Assembly: GCA_946122785.1 (NCBI GenBank)
Contig: CAMGYJ010000006.1
Location: 32,191,168 to 32,255,167 of the forward strand
Length of the DNA: 64,000 nt
Source: Linum tenue
Taxonomy: Eukaryota > Streptophyta > Magnoliopsida > Malpighiales > Linaceae
Direction of reading: 5' to 3'
This document shows positions 33,566-45,400 of the stretch, piece after piece (positions within the stretch are counted from its first letter, which is position 1; every line of letters starts with the position of its first letter). The position numbers were made by a program, and so were the translations under genes. Under the pieces are notes generated by a model. It searched no databases. It was not told where the DNA came from and saw only the letters and a list, made by a program, of their open reading frames with translations.

Positions 33566-33852
33566 GTCGCACTCGTAGCAGCTAGCCACACATCTGTGCT
33601 CTTCATTATCTCCTTCTTGTCGGCAGCAACCTCGACGAAGATGATCCCGATGGCCAACACTACAATGACCTTCTCCGTGCGCAACAACATGACATAGAAG
33701 AGTCAGGATCTGCTGGCCCATTGTCGGTTCGGCGACGACGACATCGGAGAAAAACACGTTTCCTTCTGTGGCAAGTATGCCTTCAGCTTCAAGTTCATGA
33801 TATGTGGAGGGACGAAGTTTTGGTGCAACCTAGAACCAGATTCCAACTGGCA
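33566..33852 (+). pseudogene. S-protein homolog (plant self-incompatibility S1 family), broken
   Basis: Read on the plus strand: a hydrophobic signal-peptide-like part (SVLFIISFLSAATS), then TFSVRNNMT, an in-frame TAG, KSQDLLAHCRFGDDDIGE, then KYAFSFKFMICGGTKFWCNL and EPDSNWH. The C...DDDIG...Y.FSF...GGT.FWC pattern is the S1 signature. S1 proteins are small secreted proteins. The frame has a premature stop, no clear ATG, a hAT insertion at the 5' side and an LTR at the 3' side cutting off the last strands. Function of this member unknown. Confidence 0.7.
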
Positions 33853-34454
33853 TGTAACATCCTGATCCTTTTAACCAAAACTATAAAAGTGCTGCCCCGG
33901 AGCAGAATAAAATTTCGTAAAAAACATTAAAATGAGGAAATAAAAACTAAATCATTTCTTACAACTCAAATGCAAAGCCCTAAACAGTTGGCCAACTTTA
34001 TCCATAAATCTTAAAACACAAACTCTTAGTCTCTAGTTTATACTCATAATCATAAAACGAAATACCCAAACAGTTCCCACTACGACTTCTTACTGTGATC
34101 CTTCTTGGACATCTTCACTAATGATGATGTTGCTTGCCTCGCACTATCTACTCTCGAGCCACTCGCTCTCTATCCCTTTCTCAACCTGGTGAGTGAGAAG
34201 GGGTCAGTCTATGCCGCTACAAAGAACTCAATAAATGATAATCTTAAACATTTGTTTTACTTTGCGGCAGTTGTTCTTACTCCCTTCCTTTACCTTTATC
34301 CTTTAAATGAGTTGTGGGAGTTGGAATTACTCACCACGCTTAACCTCAAAACTAGACACTCCTTAACCTATGACCACCACTTTCGTATCATCTTCCGATG
34401 TCATAACCTCCTGGGAAATGACCCGTGTTTTGATTCTTCGTCTGGTTCCATAAG

Positions 34455-34728
34455 TAGGGGTGGGCATCGCTCCGGTCCTGACCCGATCAGACCAAACTCA
34501 GGAGAATCGCGGTCCAATAGTGAAAGATATTTCAGGACCAAGGGCCAGATCAATAGTGCATTCGGTCCGCTTTAGTCCATTTGGTTAAGTTCAAATGTAA
34601 ATTCGGTCCATTTTTCTACAGTATTTTTAAAATTCATAGGACCAAGGACCGAACCATATTATATTCGATTCGGTGTGGACCAGTCAAAACATCGATTTGG
34701 TCCTGGACCAACCCATTGCCCACCCCTA
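34455..34728. mobile_element. Small hAT-type MITE, 274 bp
   Basis: Inverted ends TAGGGGTGGGCA (34455) and TGCCCACCCCTA (ending 34728), with CGGTCC/GGACC-rich subterminal repeats. The left flank TCCATAAG matches GCCATAAC, found once the adjacent TRIM is removed, at 6 of 8 positions, which suggests the TRIM landed in the duplicated target. Confidence 0.75.
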
Positions 34729-34733
34729 GCCAT

Positions 34734-35026
34734 TGTCAAGAACCAGTTGATCCCAATAACTCGAGTTGTTGGGAGAGGTTCAATCGTGGATCATATACCA
34801 CAACACTAACACGCTCCCTCAAACGAAAGCCACTCACAAAGGCTTGAAGTTTGCACAGGTCTGAAGACAAGAATACCATGTGCTTAACAAATGGGGGTCA
34901 CGGGGAATCGAACACAAGACCTCTCGGTCACAGAAGGCTCTGATACCATGTCAAGAACCAGTTGCTCCCAATAACTCGAGTTGTTGGGAGAGGTTCAATC
35001 GTGGATCATATACCACAACACTAACA
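34734..35026 (-). mobile_element. TRIM retrotransposon, complete, 293 bp, perfect target duplication
   Basis: Two 78-bp direct terminal repeats (34734-34811 and 34949-35026), TGTCAAGAACCAG...CACTAACA, differ at one base. The 5-bp target repeat GCCAT is perfect (34729-34733, 35027-35031). A primer site TGGTATCAGAGCC (minus, 34936-34948) abuts the right repeat, so the right copy is the 5' LTR. A purine-rich TTTGAGGGAGCG precedes the left one. The internal part is 137 bp with no ORF. One mismatch between LTRs implies a young insertion. Confidence 0.95.
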
Positions 35027-35278
35027 GCCATAACCTCCTATGAAATGGCCCGCGTTTTGATTCGCCGTCCGGAGCCATGCCTGATCAATTACTGTGTATC
35101 ATATCGTTGTCTAGTAGTGATCCAACCACCCGAAGGTTTCCTTTCCTTACTAACACTCACTCATCACATACACATCATATAAACATAATTTCAACCTTCA
35201 TTAGGCGGTGAAGTACCTCAAAAATACACATCACATCACATCATATCACATCACATACACTTCAAAACCTGTACTCAC

Positions 35279-35398
35279 CTTCAGTAGGCGGTGGGTTACC
35301 TCAAAATCATGTCCTCAACTTCAGTAGGCAGTGGGTTACCTCAAAATCTTGTACTCACCTTCAATAGGCGGTGGTTACCTCAATAAACATCCATAGGC
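35279..35398. repeat. Three tandem 40-bp repeats
   Basis: CTTCAGTAGGCGGTGGGTTA-type units start at 35279, 35319 and 35359; a diverged fourth unit lies at about 35197. Within the Tekay-like LTR. Confidence 0.85.
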
Positions 35399-36704
35399 CT
35401 CATACATTCTCAATTCTCCTAGTTCAATGCCTAGGAAAAAGGAATCTTCAACCATGCATCTCGAGTATATATATATATAACTCATAACTGAAAGCTTTCA
35501 TTAATAAAGCTTAACCTTAAAAACTCGGTGTAGAATTTACCCCCTTTACACTCATCTCAAAAAGATGACTCATATTCCTTACTCAAAGAAATTCCTCGTT
35601 CGCCGAATTATCTTGTTAAAACCTATGAATCAGAAATTCAATTCTAGACGACCTTCGTCAAAATTGCTAGAACACCCTCTCATCAAAATCAAATCCATCA
35701 ACTTGAACCACTTTTCAAAGTCTCTTTAACCTCCTTTAAAATTTTTCTTGAGATAACTCCTTTCAAAATCGACCCTTTTTCTAATTAAATTCATCTTGGA
35801 CAAATTTTTAGCCCAACTTAATCCTCCTTAAAAATCCAGACCATAATTTCCTCAGGTCGAACATAAGGACTTGTCTCCTGGAAAATTATCAAATCTTTAA
35901 AAACACCTCAACATGATTTTTAGTTAATTGAAATCAGGCACCTCCTGGACCTCGTCCAATTTATAAAATTGTTAAACCCAGAAAGAAACTCTTGTAGTCG
36001 TTCGAAACAATTTAAAGAACTTAAATCACGTTTCTAGAAATTTTCTGCAGGTTTAATGACCAACCAAAACTGTCACTAATAGCCTGTAAAACTGTTGCTA
36101 ATTTTCCAGAACAGCACCCTAACAAAAATCACAAGAACACTCATTTTAACTCTAATGGATCGAGTTCCCTTACCTCTAGAACGTGCCTAGGTTCATATTC
36201 TAAGACTTCGAACGTTGATTCCAAAATTCGCCACTGATTTAACCCGGATTCCTTGTCGTGAAACTACGGTTCACGATTGACGGGTTCAGGTTAATTTGAT
36301 TTATCAAACAATCCTGGAAACGACTTGAAAATATCGTCCTTACCTTTCTCGGATAATTTTACGATCGAGGCTGGTTGAGGGAAGCAGGGAGGGCGGTTGG
36401 GGCTTGCGTCGGGAAAGGAATGGCGGCCCCCTTCTTCTCTTTCTTACATTTTTCTTTTATTCTCAAACTGTTATTGCCGCCGCTGCACATTGCGGGAGCC
36501 GAGAGGGGAAATTGGGGAAGGATTTTACGGGGTCAGGGCGAGGGAATTAGCTGGGGGATAATTGAGGAGGGAGTGGATTGGGGCTCAAGATAGAGTGCAT
36601 AATGTTAGGGTGCATAATTATGAGTAATCAAATCTGGACCATCTTTTAAGTGGCTGCAGATTTAAAAGTGGAGAATGAAAGGAATTTATTATTTCTAGTT
36701 TTTT

Positions 36705-37232
36705 TAATCGGACCATATCTTCTTCATTCTAACTCGGATTTCAATTTTTTTTTGCACAGAAGGAACAAGTTCGTTGTGCTCTACAAAATGAGATCCGTTT
36801 TCAATATTTTTTGAGAAAAAAAATTTCATACCTCTCGGTACCAACTACGTACCGTATGGTATCTCCTTCGTTTTTTAGTCGTTTTCAGAAATTTTTGCAC
36901 GGAAGGAACAATTTAATCATGATCTATTGGATTTCAAAATTTTATGGGTGAAAAAATTTCATACCTCTCGTTACCAACTCCATACTATATTATACCACCT
37001 TGGTACGGGGTGATATTTTTCATACTATATGGTATGCTCTTATTTAATACCAGTCAATACCATATTGTATAGAATGGTAATAACTGTCTCAAATTTTTTT
37101 ATTCCAAAAAATATCAAAGTCCATATCATTTTGAAGAGCACAATTAATCTGATCTAACTGTGCAAAAAAAATTAAATCCCGACTTAAAACGAGTGAGAAA
37201 TCATCCGTTACAGATTAAAGGAGGGAAAATAA
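36705..37232. mobile_element. MITE-like element with long inverted repeats
   Basis: The left part (TTGCACAG...TTGTGCTCTACAAAATGA near 36752-36800) is the inverted counterpart of 37090-37220 (TCATTTTGAAGAGCACAATT...CTGTGCAAAA). A second, partial copy of the same family occurs at 38222-38530. Termini and target duplication were not resolved. Confidence 0.55.
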
Positions 37233-37242
37233 AATGATTATC

Positions 37243-37392
37243 CAAGAGAGATAAGAGGCGCTGATGTGACTTATTCTCATTGGGTTATGCATGCTGTTAT
37301 TGAGGAGTGGATCAGGTGCATAATATTGTGGTCAATAACTATGCAGAATCCAATCAGATTCCGTCACATCAACGTCTCTTCTCTCTCCTAAA
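37243..37392. mobile_element. Small MITE-like inverted repeat, about 150 bp
   Basis: AGAGAGATAAGAG..GATGTGAC at the left and GTCACATC..CTCTTCTCTCT at the right are imperfect inverted repeats of about 27 bp enclosing ATTGGGTTATGCAT / CTATGCAGAATCCAAT. No clear target duplication. Confidence 0.45.
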
Positions 37393-37404
37393 AAGCCTTC
37401 GGTT

Positions 37405-38218
37405 AATGGGAGTTACTATTTAACACCCTAACAATTTAAAAAATTCGCCCTAAACTACCACGAAAGGACTATTCTACCCCTAGTCTTAATTAAGCTAATT
37501 CCGAAAAATCTCCCTCCCCTGCTTTTCGGTTTCATCTGCCGCCTTACGGGCTCATTGCCAGCTCAAACCTGCCGTCGGACGTGTCGCCTACCTGCTTCCC
37601 TTGTGGGCCGGACGGGTTGAAAATCCGCCACCGACGGTGATGGATAGATCGTACTCCCGTCCCAACCGCCGCAGAGACGAGTTTTCAACCCTTCCGGCCG
37701 CAGGCGGGAGGTTTCCGGCATTCTTCTTCCTTCCTTCTCGATCGGGAAGAGAAGAGTTCTTTAACGTGGGATGACCTTGCTTCACGGTACTTTTTTCACA
37801 AATCAATTGAGGCCATGATATATGATTTTATCTGCCATGAGATCTTATGAGTGGGTGTATACATTTCTTTAAATCCATGAATTATTAGCTTAGATTAGTT
37901 GGAAAAGCATGTAGAGCTTTCCTCCCTTCTGGAAGGGGAAGAGTTTCCTTCTCAACAGAGCTTGGCGGCTGGGTTCAGCGGAGATCAGTTGAGGTGGGAG
38001 GCGGCCGGCCAGCGGCGTCGGGACGGGTTGGGGTGGACGGCGACCGGGAGGTTGGCGGAGCACAAAACAGGGGCGTGGACGTCTGCCAGCGGGGTTGGAG
38101 TAGGCGGTAGGGATATGTTTAGGTTCTTCATTTACTAATCAAGAATAGGGGTAAAGGGGTCAGTTTAGTATTGTTAGGGCGAAAAATTCAAAAACTTAGG
38201 GCGTTAAATAGAAATTCA
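37405..38218. mobile_element. Inverted-repeat element with GC-rich interior (Pack-type candidate)
   Basis: Inverted ends of about 80 bp: CTATTTAACACCCTAA...AAAATTCGCCCTAA at 37414 and the complement of TTAGGGCGAAAAATTC...TTAGGGCGTTAAATAG at about 38175-38212. The interior (37500-38120) is GC-rich and unlike its AT-rich surroundings, as in elements that capture gene pieces. ORFs 37588-37806 (minus) and 37899-38138 (plus) show no domain I recognise. Confidence 0.5.
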
Positions 38219-38221
38219 GTT

Positions 38222-38530
38222 AATTTTCCCCCTCCTAATCTAAAATGGACTATTTCTCAGTTCTCACTTGTTTAAGTCGAATTTTAATTTTTTTGCACAG
38301 TTAGATCAGATTAATTGTGCTCTTCAAAATGATATCCACTTTGATATATTTTTGGAATAAAAAAATATGAGTAATTTTTTACCCGTCTATATCATATGGT
38401 ATTGACTGATATTAAATAAGAGCATACCATATGATATGAAAAATATCACCTCATACCAAGGTGGTATAATATTGTATGAAGTTGATAACGAGAAAGATAG
38501 AAATTTTTTCACTAAAATTTTTTGAAACTC
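38222..38530. mobile_element. Second, partial copy of the 36705 MITE family, inverted
   Basis: Complementary to 36928-37232 over about 300 bp (shared GGTGGTATAATATTGTATG, AAGAGCATACCATATGATAT, GCACAGTTAGATCAGATTAA and their complements). Confidence 0.8.
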
Positions 38531-38722
38531 CAACCATTCTGTACAGAGGCTACCAATAGAAACTCCAACCATTCCTGAATTATTCTATTTGTTCTATTTT
38601 ATTTCCGAAGTAAAGCTTTCAGCCTGCTTTCTTTATGTAGTTATCTAGCAAGGAGCTTTAGCATTAGAACAAACTCTGAGCTCTGTCTCAGCTTTGTCAG
38701 CCTAAACTTCCTATAAGTGAAA

Positions 38723-39093
38723 ACAGATGTAAAACCACTGTCAAGTGTCAACTTGGATCAGGAATAAAAGTGCACAGCGCCAAACTTAGTAACAACTAAA
38801 AGCCTCCCTTCCAGCAAGCATCTTTTCTTCATAAGGTTCAGATAACCAAACAAGAAAATTTAAAAACTATTTGAAAGGGCAAAGAGGAATCTTGTCCTGG
38901 ATTTAAATGATTCATATACAGATGTAAAACCACAGCCAACTTGGTCAGGCATAAAATTGCACAGGTAGAACTAGTAACAACTAAGAGATTCCTTCCAGCC
39001 AGCATCTGTTTTCACAAGGTTCAGATAACCAAACTTAAAAATCATTTGAAAGAGTTAACAGAACTGTTTTTCTGGATTTAAGTGATTCATATC
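38723..39093. repeat. Tandem duplication of about 185 bp
   Basis: Copy 1 at 38723-38917 and copy 2 at 38918-39093 share ACAGATGTAAAACCAC, CTAGTAACAACTAA-type text, CCTTCCAGC and GGTTCAGATAACCAAAC. Downstream flank of the bromodomain exons. Confidence 0.8.
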
Positions 39094-39437
39094 ACAGATA
39101 AAACCTTTATAGTCGATGAGGAAAATTGGCACTTAGTAAGGTGTAATTCTCTTTGATTTCTTTGAGTTGATTGTGGCCTAAAGCATATACCTCAAATCTG
39201 ACTTGTTTAGTATATAATAAAACACCTGTTCTTTTGGGAATCAAAATATCAATGGTCATTCATAACAGTTGAAGTCCTCGTAGGATGAAAGTTTAGAGGA
39301 GCAATAATGCAGTTATTTGGTGCCAAGTACTAGCTTATCTCATTCTCATACCTGCAGTAACTTTGCTAGTCAGCCTATTGATGTATCGTTTTGAGTTCCA
39401 TGGAGAAAGATACCTCTGATCAGTCCTGTTGAAAGAG

Positions 39438-40436
39438 TCATTTACAGGAAACACCACCTGTGGCACCACCACTTTTCACTAGCTTAGCACGTGGACCTCC
39501 GGCTTCACCTTGCGCTTCATTGGACATCTGCTGCATGGTCCGTGGGTAAATGTAGTTGAAATTCCTTGGTTCAGTTCTAAGAGAAGGGAAAAGCTGCCGC
39601 CCCAGTATACTGAGATCTTCTGCCTGAAGTAACATATTTGTCAATTCACTTGGATTATTAACTTCTTGGTAACTGAACACCATCACCCCTTAGCAAGAAT
39701 CAGAAAGCTGACCACTTCATAATATACCGAATTCGACATGTTGAATCTCATAGCATTATTGAATACCAGGAACACATCACGCTGCAGAAAGAGTTCATGC
39801 AGAATATCAGAAACCATCTCATGGTAATGACTCAGTGGGAAGGCATAAACTTAGTAAATAGTGGCTTTTCTCATGGAATAAACAGCTCGCGTTATTTTGC
39901 ACCTGCTGTTTAGTTCCATGAAGAGGACAAATATGACTTGAAGATCATGACTTTTTCACATAGCTATTCTGATTCCCATAGAGGAGGGTTCAGATGCTAA
40001 AACCTCTGATTTAGAATATAGTGATGAAGTATAAAACGTATATTCTTTTTATTTGTTGTCAACTTGGAAATAATAAGTTTGGTATTAAAAGGTACATAAG
40101 GAAACAAGTTGCATTGATATGGGATGTGTAGGGAAACATGAAACAAGCTAGAAACTTTCGCAAACACAAGAACATAAATACTTATGTTTGGGTTCCAAGA
40201 AAAACCTCAAATTGTTCCAAGCTTGTATACATTTCTTCCTGAAGTTTAGCCCTCATTGTTCCAAAATCCATTGGCTCCTTGACAACATCGTAATAGCCAG
40301 CCACCTTAAAATGAGAGGAATATACCAGCAAGGGGCATGAGAAAAAGAAAATTGTCTTGCTGCAATGTGTGAATGAGGCCCAACTACCAACCTCTGTAGG
40401 GTCAACGGCTCTGCATATAACTCTTGAACGTCTCTC
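39438..40436 (-). CDS. Bromodomain protein, 3' exons only
   Basis: Four exons join in frame: 40392-40436, 40206-40304, 39716-39781, 39438-39623 (131 codons and a stop). They encode ERRSRVICRAVDPTE, VAGYYDVVKEPMDFGTMRAK, LQEEMYTSLEQFE, RDVFLVFNNAMRFNMSNSVY, AEDLSILGRQLFPSLRTEPR and a basic/glycine tail. The YYDVVKEPMDFGTM and VFNNAMRFN motifs (conserved Asn) are diagnostic of an acetyl-lysine-binding bromodomain. Helix Z and all upstream exons were not found before the ABC transporter gene at 42426. The third donor (GAA|GTGGTC) is weak. Either the gene's 5' part is lost or highly split exons were missed; a remnant is more likely. Confidence 0.65.
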
Positions 40437-40562
40437 CTGTGTCACACAAGCTGATTAAAGTACTTTGCTTTTGCATTGAATGTAAATGGGATCCAGAGTA
40501 CAGTAGACTCAGGCAAACGCAATTACCGCTGATGTACGTCAAGGATAAACTCCAATGCTCCT

Positions 40563-40693
40563 TTGTTTGGTGTAGGCTTTCTGAAGGATTGTTTGGAACT
40601 GCAGCTTTACTCTTCCAGCAGCTGGTGGTGCTTATTTCAATCCAAAAGCAACCTATGCAAAGATTGTTTGGTGTAGGCTTTCTGAAGGATTGT
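40563..40693. repeat. 30-bp direct repeat, 101 bp apart
   Basis: TTGTTTGGTGTAGGCTTTCT followed by GAAGGATTGT occurs perfectly at 40563-40592 and 40664-40693, just upstream of the bromodomain exons. Confidence 0.9.
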
Positions 40694-40699
40694 GATTGA

Positions 40700-42425
40700 A
40701 GTAGAGCCTATTACTTGCTACAATCCACCGTCCAAAAGCAGACTACATTTCCACTGCATGCCACCTGGTTCAACATTTTTTCTCAAATGTGAACCAGAGA
40801 ACTAAATGACAGCCCAGGTGATAGCTGGTCGGAGCCTTATGGTGCAGTCACCATGTCCTTAACACATAAGTCCCTGTTGAAATCTATTGATCACTTACCC
40901 AAAATACCTCCAACCCCTGCAGGTTCAGTCCTCCAAACACGACCCAAGACCATTCACCACATGCAAAATCTCGCCAAGGAGTTCAGAATGACTTCAAATA
41001 CAAGCATGCAAACTGCAGAAAACGCCACATATAATCAAATAATACAATGCAAGTGTATCCAGAAAAGAAAACTGGACCTACTGCAGGTTAACCAATTACC
41101 TATGCCATGAGAAGATATTAAGTAAGGATGTCAATTGAAATTGAAATAGTTAGTAAATCACGCTACCTCGGAAAGGAAAGGTACTTATTATCCTACTAAA
41201 GATGGACATTGAAAACAAAAAGCGTCTAGAGAAAGCAAATACAAAGATATCCCAAACCAGAACATTCTGCACGGCACCTAATGTAGCTAACGCATGAATC
41301 GACTGACCTATAGCAAGAAGATATCCAAGAATGAAGATACTTCTTAAAACAATTAGTTGAATACACAGAGCCCGAAAGGAAACGAAATCAACAACCTATC
41401 AGAGAGGGAAATCCTTAGAGAGTAACTGAGCATCTAGCAACTGATAGAAGACACTTACAAGCAACTGAGCGTCTGCAACCTTGATGTCTTGAAAATCGCA
41501 GAAACCCAATTCTCTTTTCAAAACAGATCTGATAGCAATAATCAAAACAGTCTCTTATAAATCAAAACGCTCATATGGATTAAGACACTCAGAATCCGTG
41601 TCGATAATCAGGCTGTTACGTGGTGCAATCAACTCGACAACTGTACGGTGATTCCATTACTTATTGACTCCCTTTTCAGCAGAAATTGCACATCTGGAAC
41701 AATGTAAGTACAGTAGGAAAGGCTTCATCTATATGACAAAGTAACTTAGGTCAGCTCAAACATATTAAAAAACTTCCATGTAAAGCAATTGCATAAGAGC
41801 ACAAATTCTCAGGAAAGAGCAGAATGCAAGCAAACCAAATGACAACAATGTACTACAAACATACATGAATATGTCTCAGCAAAATGCCTGCATGCAACAC
41901 AGGCTAATTATGCATCCGAATCTCAAAACATGTGGCACTCACCAGAAAGACGAACCCAACAAATGCATTACCAAACCTGAACTTTCCCAACTTCAACACA
42001 TCCACGTATAGATTAGTGGTCCAGAAAGCTGGTATTCTTATTCGAATATGCACAATCAATAGTACAAGAGAAATCATCGTCAGCAATGAGTCCTTCGTTA
42101 CTCTAAGCAAAAGAAGTTAGGCATTAATGTAGAAAATTGACCCAGCAGTTTCTCGTGGCTCTTTATGTTTGTGATTGGCAAATACATATCTCAACATGAT
42201 TCCAGTGGCACACATCTATAATATAAGCATGGCATTGGTTTCTTCTCATAATTGTCATGTTGCCTTAGTACACATTCACTCACCACAAATCATGATGCCG
42301 TCAACCACTGCTCTGCAGTTTTTTTTCTATCAATGTTTGCTCAGTAATATATATGAAGAGAACTACATTTTGCTTCACTAGCCTCCTACACGCAAGCAGG
42401 ACTAAAATGGCACGCAAAGAGACGA
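40700..42425. other. Spacer between bromodomain exons and ABC transporter gene
   Basis: No exon recognised. The right part should hold the 3' UTR of the transporter gene (minus strand). Confidence 0.4.
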
Positions 42426-45400
42426 TCATGCCCCCAGCTTGACTGCTGAATCATTGACATCCACAGTATTATTTTGCTGTCCCCATAGCTGCGCATATCT
42501 CCCCGCGTTGGTCAAGAGGACTTCATGTGGTCCCTGTTCAACCACCTTTCCATTCTCCAAAACTATTATCTGGAAACCATAATCAAATGGACAAAAGAAA
42601 TCATACACAGTAAGTGAAAGCAACAGCAGACGTAACTTATTGCTGCTGTGCTAATAACCCATAGTTGGAATGAAACTATACATTTTGGAGGATATTATAG
42701 ACAAGGACAACAGGAAATATCCCTTTGGCTCAGATGACATTTAAATTTCTCCTCCATGACAAGCTTGTAATTATTATTTATACTACAGATCACTTGGAAG
42801 CTCAAGATACATGCATTGCACAATTGAATTTCAACTTGTGCTATATTGGTGACGACTATATTAGTAACATTTACAATGGTACCTACAAACGCCCAAGCAG
42901 TCAATATTTAGGATAACAGTCCATCCCTCTTGACGAACTCAACCACTATGTTACTTTTCAAGCAGAGTCAGAGTTATGATATAAGTTTGCAGCATTAACA
43001 TTGTCATTAGAGGTGGAAAATCATTTGTTCCCCACTAAAGTGAAACATCGACCCAAAGTTTTAAACTGTTCAAACAGGATCGTTACATGATTTGATTATA
43101 TTCTGCTTTGAAGTAAGATATTACCAGTTTTCACTTTCAAATGATAAAATGATGTTTTTGTGGTGAGAAGGGGTACAGTACTAAGCAGAGGATCCAAAAA
43201 GGTGGAAAGAATATGTTCAACTACTGGGAAAGAGAATGATGGCAAGCAGTTTAGCCGACACTTAAATTTCAGCACCATGTTAGATTGGAGACAAATGCGT
43301 ACCTCATCACATTGCATTGCAGTAGTAAGTCTATGGGCAATAAAAACTGAAGTACGATTATCGGCTAATGACTTGAGCGCAGTTAGTATCTCAGCCTCTG
43401 TCGTGCTGTCAAGTGCACTTGTTGCCTCATCACACAGCCTGAGATATTAGCACAAGGAACTTAGACTTAATTGCAGCAATTGCCAAATCAATTAAAATAT
43501 GAATTCTGCAAATAACAAAGACGTCGGGTGGAAATGTCAAATTGGAGTCCCTCTTTTCCATGAAGGAATGGAATCTTAGTAGCCAAGGGGTTCTTTATCA
43601 TCCTTGTTCAGGATTCAAGTTTTACAGCTAAACACAAGCCGTGGATGTTCCATAGGCGGATGCAGTCTTTCTTACGGTCAAGTACTGCTTTGATCATTTG
43701 AAAGTAGCATATACTTCCCACCAAAAAACAGCAAAACTGAAACCACGTACTAGAACTTGGAACAAACAGATAGGTAAACACAAAATATATTAACTTTCTG
43801 CATAATTCCTCTTGGGGTGTACCAGGAAAAGGGACAGGATCGTCTAAAGCCAACATACATGCAGCTGATGGCTTATAATAAACAAAATGTCTTCCCTCTG
43901 TAAGTACCAACACTACTTTGTGATTTATAGTAACTTCAGATTTCACTTCTTCACAGTCAATTTCAGGTAAAAAAAAACTATAACAGAGAAGAATGACCTA
44001 AATAAGCCAGAACTTTTGGCTGATTACAGTCTTGAGACTGTGGAAAGGAAAATAAATTTAGTAACACAAGGACCTATTAAATGGTATTGTTCTACTTTTT
44101 CATTTTTGAGATGGAGAGTTGGCATCAGGTGCAACTACTACGAGAAGAAGCAGCTTACTCAATGTCGCAAAACTTATACAATTGTGTTCTTACAGAATTG
44201 GCGGCGCTTTCAGGAATGCACGAGCCAAAGCAACCCGCTGCTTTTCACCACCACTTAACTGAACAGAAAGGCACCCCAATCAATCTCAATTCAAGAATAT
44301 GGACAGTCAAAATAATCTATGCTGGTTTAAAAAAGTATAGACAATCAGCTACAAACTTATAAGAATAAGTACTCTTTTTTAATGGATCACAATGACCAGG
44401 AATAAACCAATGACAAAAAAAAAAAAAAAAAAAAAACTTGAAAGCACATAACATTCCACCAATCTCACAGAGATTTAGTAAAATGTGCAACTTTACTGGG
44501 AAGACGATAGAAGGGACAAGCAGAGCATGATTAAGTTAACAGCAAGTGACTTCTCACCTTAAGCCCGCGTTCTCCAACCACAGTTGAGTATTTCTCAGGG
44601 AAGTTCATAATAGTATCGTGAATGGATGCACGCCGAGCAGCATCATAAACCTGAATGTGAACAGTTGTAAATGGAGAAAGAGAACCCAGCTCACCAGATC
44701 ATGGTCCTCAGAACAGCGAAGCTAATAAGTTGACCATTTTATGATCCTCGGAATAAGATACTCACCTCGTCTTCACTTGCTGAAAGACGACCATAATGGA
44801 TGTTGTGGTATATTGTATCATTAAAAAGTACCTGTAAATGGAGAAACACAACCCAGCTGATCAACAATATAAGTTGTAATATAGAAGAGAAGAATTCCAT
44901 TAGTTCACACCACAGAGGTATATGGACAAAATTTAGCTGCTTCAACTAACTTACAGTATCTTGTGGCACAACACCAACAGAGCTCCGTAGAGTATCTAAT
45001 TCAATATCCCGTATGTCCTGGCCATCAATTCGTATCTGGGAAGAACCAATTTCAAAGTTCTAGTCTTATTACAGGGACAACCCCAGTAGCAGTGGTAAAC
45101 TATCGGACTTCAACAGGAGAAAACTCATCAAAGATAAAAGCAAAAAAAGCCAAAGAAATAGGGGAGAAACCTTCTGCCAAGTCTTTTACAAGAGTTCAAT
45201 CCAGATTTCTATGCTTTAGGAGCAGTTATCGAAGGAATATATTTTTTGTCATTATGATCAATTGCAGTTTTACTTTTTGTTAACTGCTTCAAAAACCTTC
45301 TTCTGCTATCTGTGAATTTAGATATAAGACGAGCCAATTTCTTTTTCCTTCCTGTCTTATTTCCTAAAACGTTAAGGATGTTGTAGGTAAATTCAATGTA

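Larger units (their letters stand above)
34402..35078. repeat. Direct repeat of about 50 bp flanking the MITE and TRIM
   Basis: CATAACCTCCTGGGAAATGA (34402) and CATAACCTCCTATGAAATGG (35028) begin two related copies that run through GTTTTGATTC and CCGTC/TCGTC. In the undisturbed LTR they would have been tandem. Confidence 0.75.
33853..36600 (-). mobile_element. Tekay-like LTR, truncated at its right end
   Basis: The left end TGTAACATCCTGATCC is the complement of an LTR terminus and abuts the S1 remnant directly, with no primer site. Shared blocks with the 15594-18954 LTR (ACTCATAATCATAAAA, CCTGGTGAGTGAG) give family and orientation. No opposite terminus is recognisable before the inverted-repeat region, so the right limit is approximate. 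It carries a MITE and a TRIM. ORFs inside (34105-34575, 36375-36593) show no domain. Confidence 0.65.

Noticed and set aside
33298..33690. Minus-strand ORF starting with a signal-peptide-like MLLRTEKVIVVLAIGIIFVE
   Set aside because: It is antisense to the S1-family remnant and runs into the hAT ACCC-repeat array; only the S1 frame on the plus strand shows a known domain.
35228..35257. CRISPR-like or regulatory array of CACAT repeats
   Set aside because: A plain CACAT microsatellite without spacers, in a plant LTR.
36375..36593. Gly-rich plus-strand ORF
   Set aside because: Purine-rich LTR leader sequence translated by chance.
37398..38222. 9-bp target duplication around the 37405-38218 element
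   Set aside because: Only GTTAA is common to both flanks; too short to assign a superfamily.
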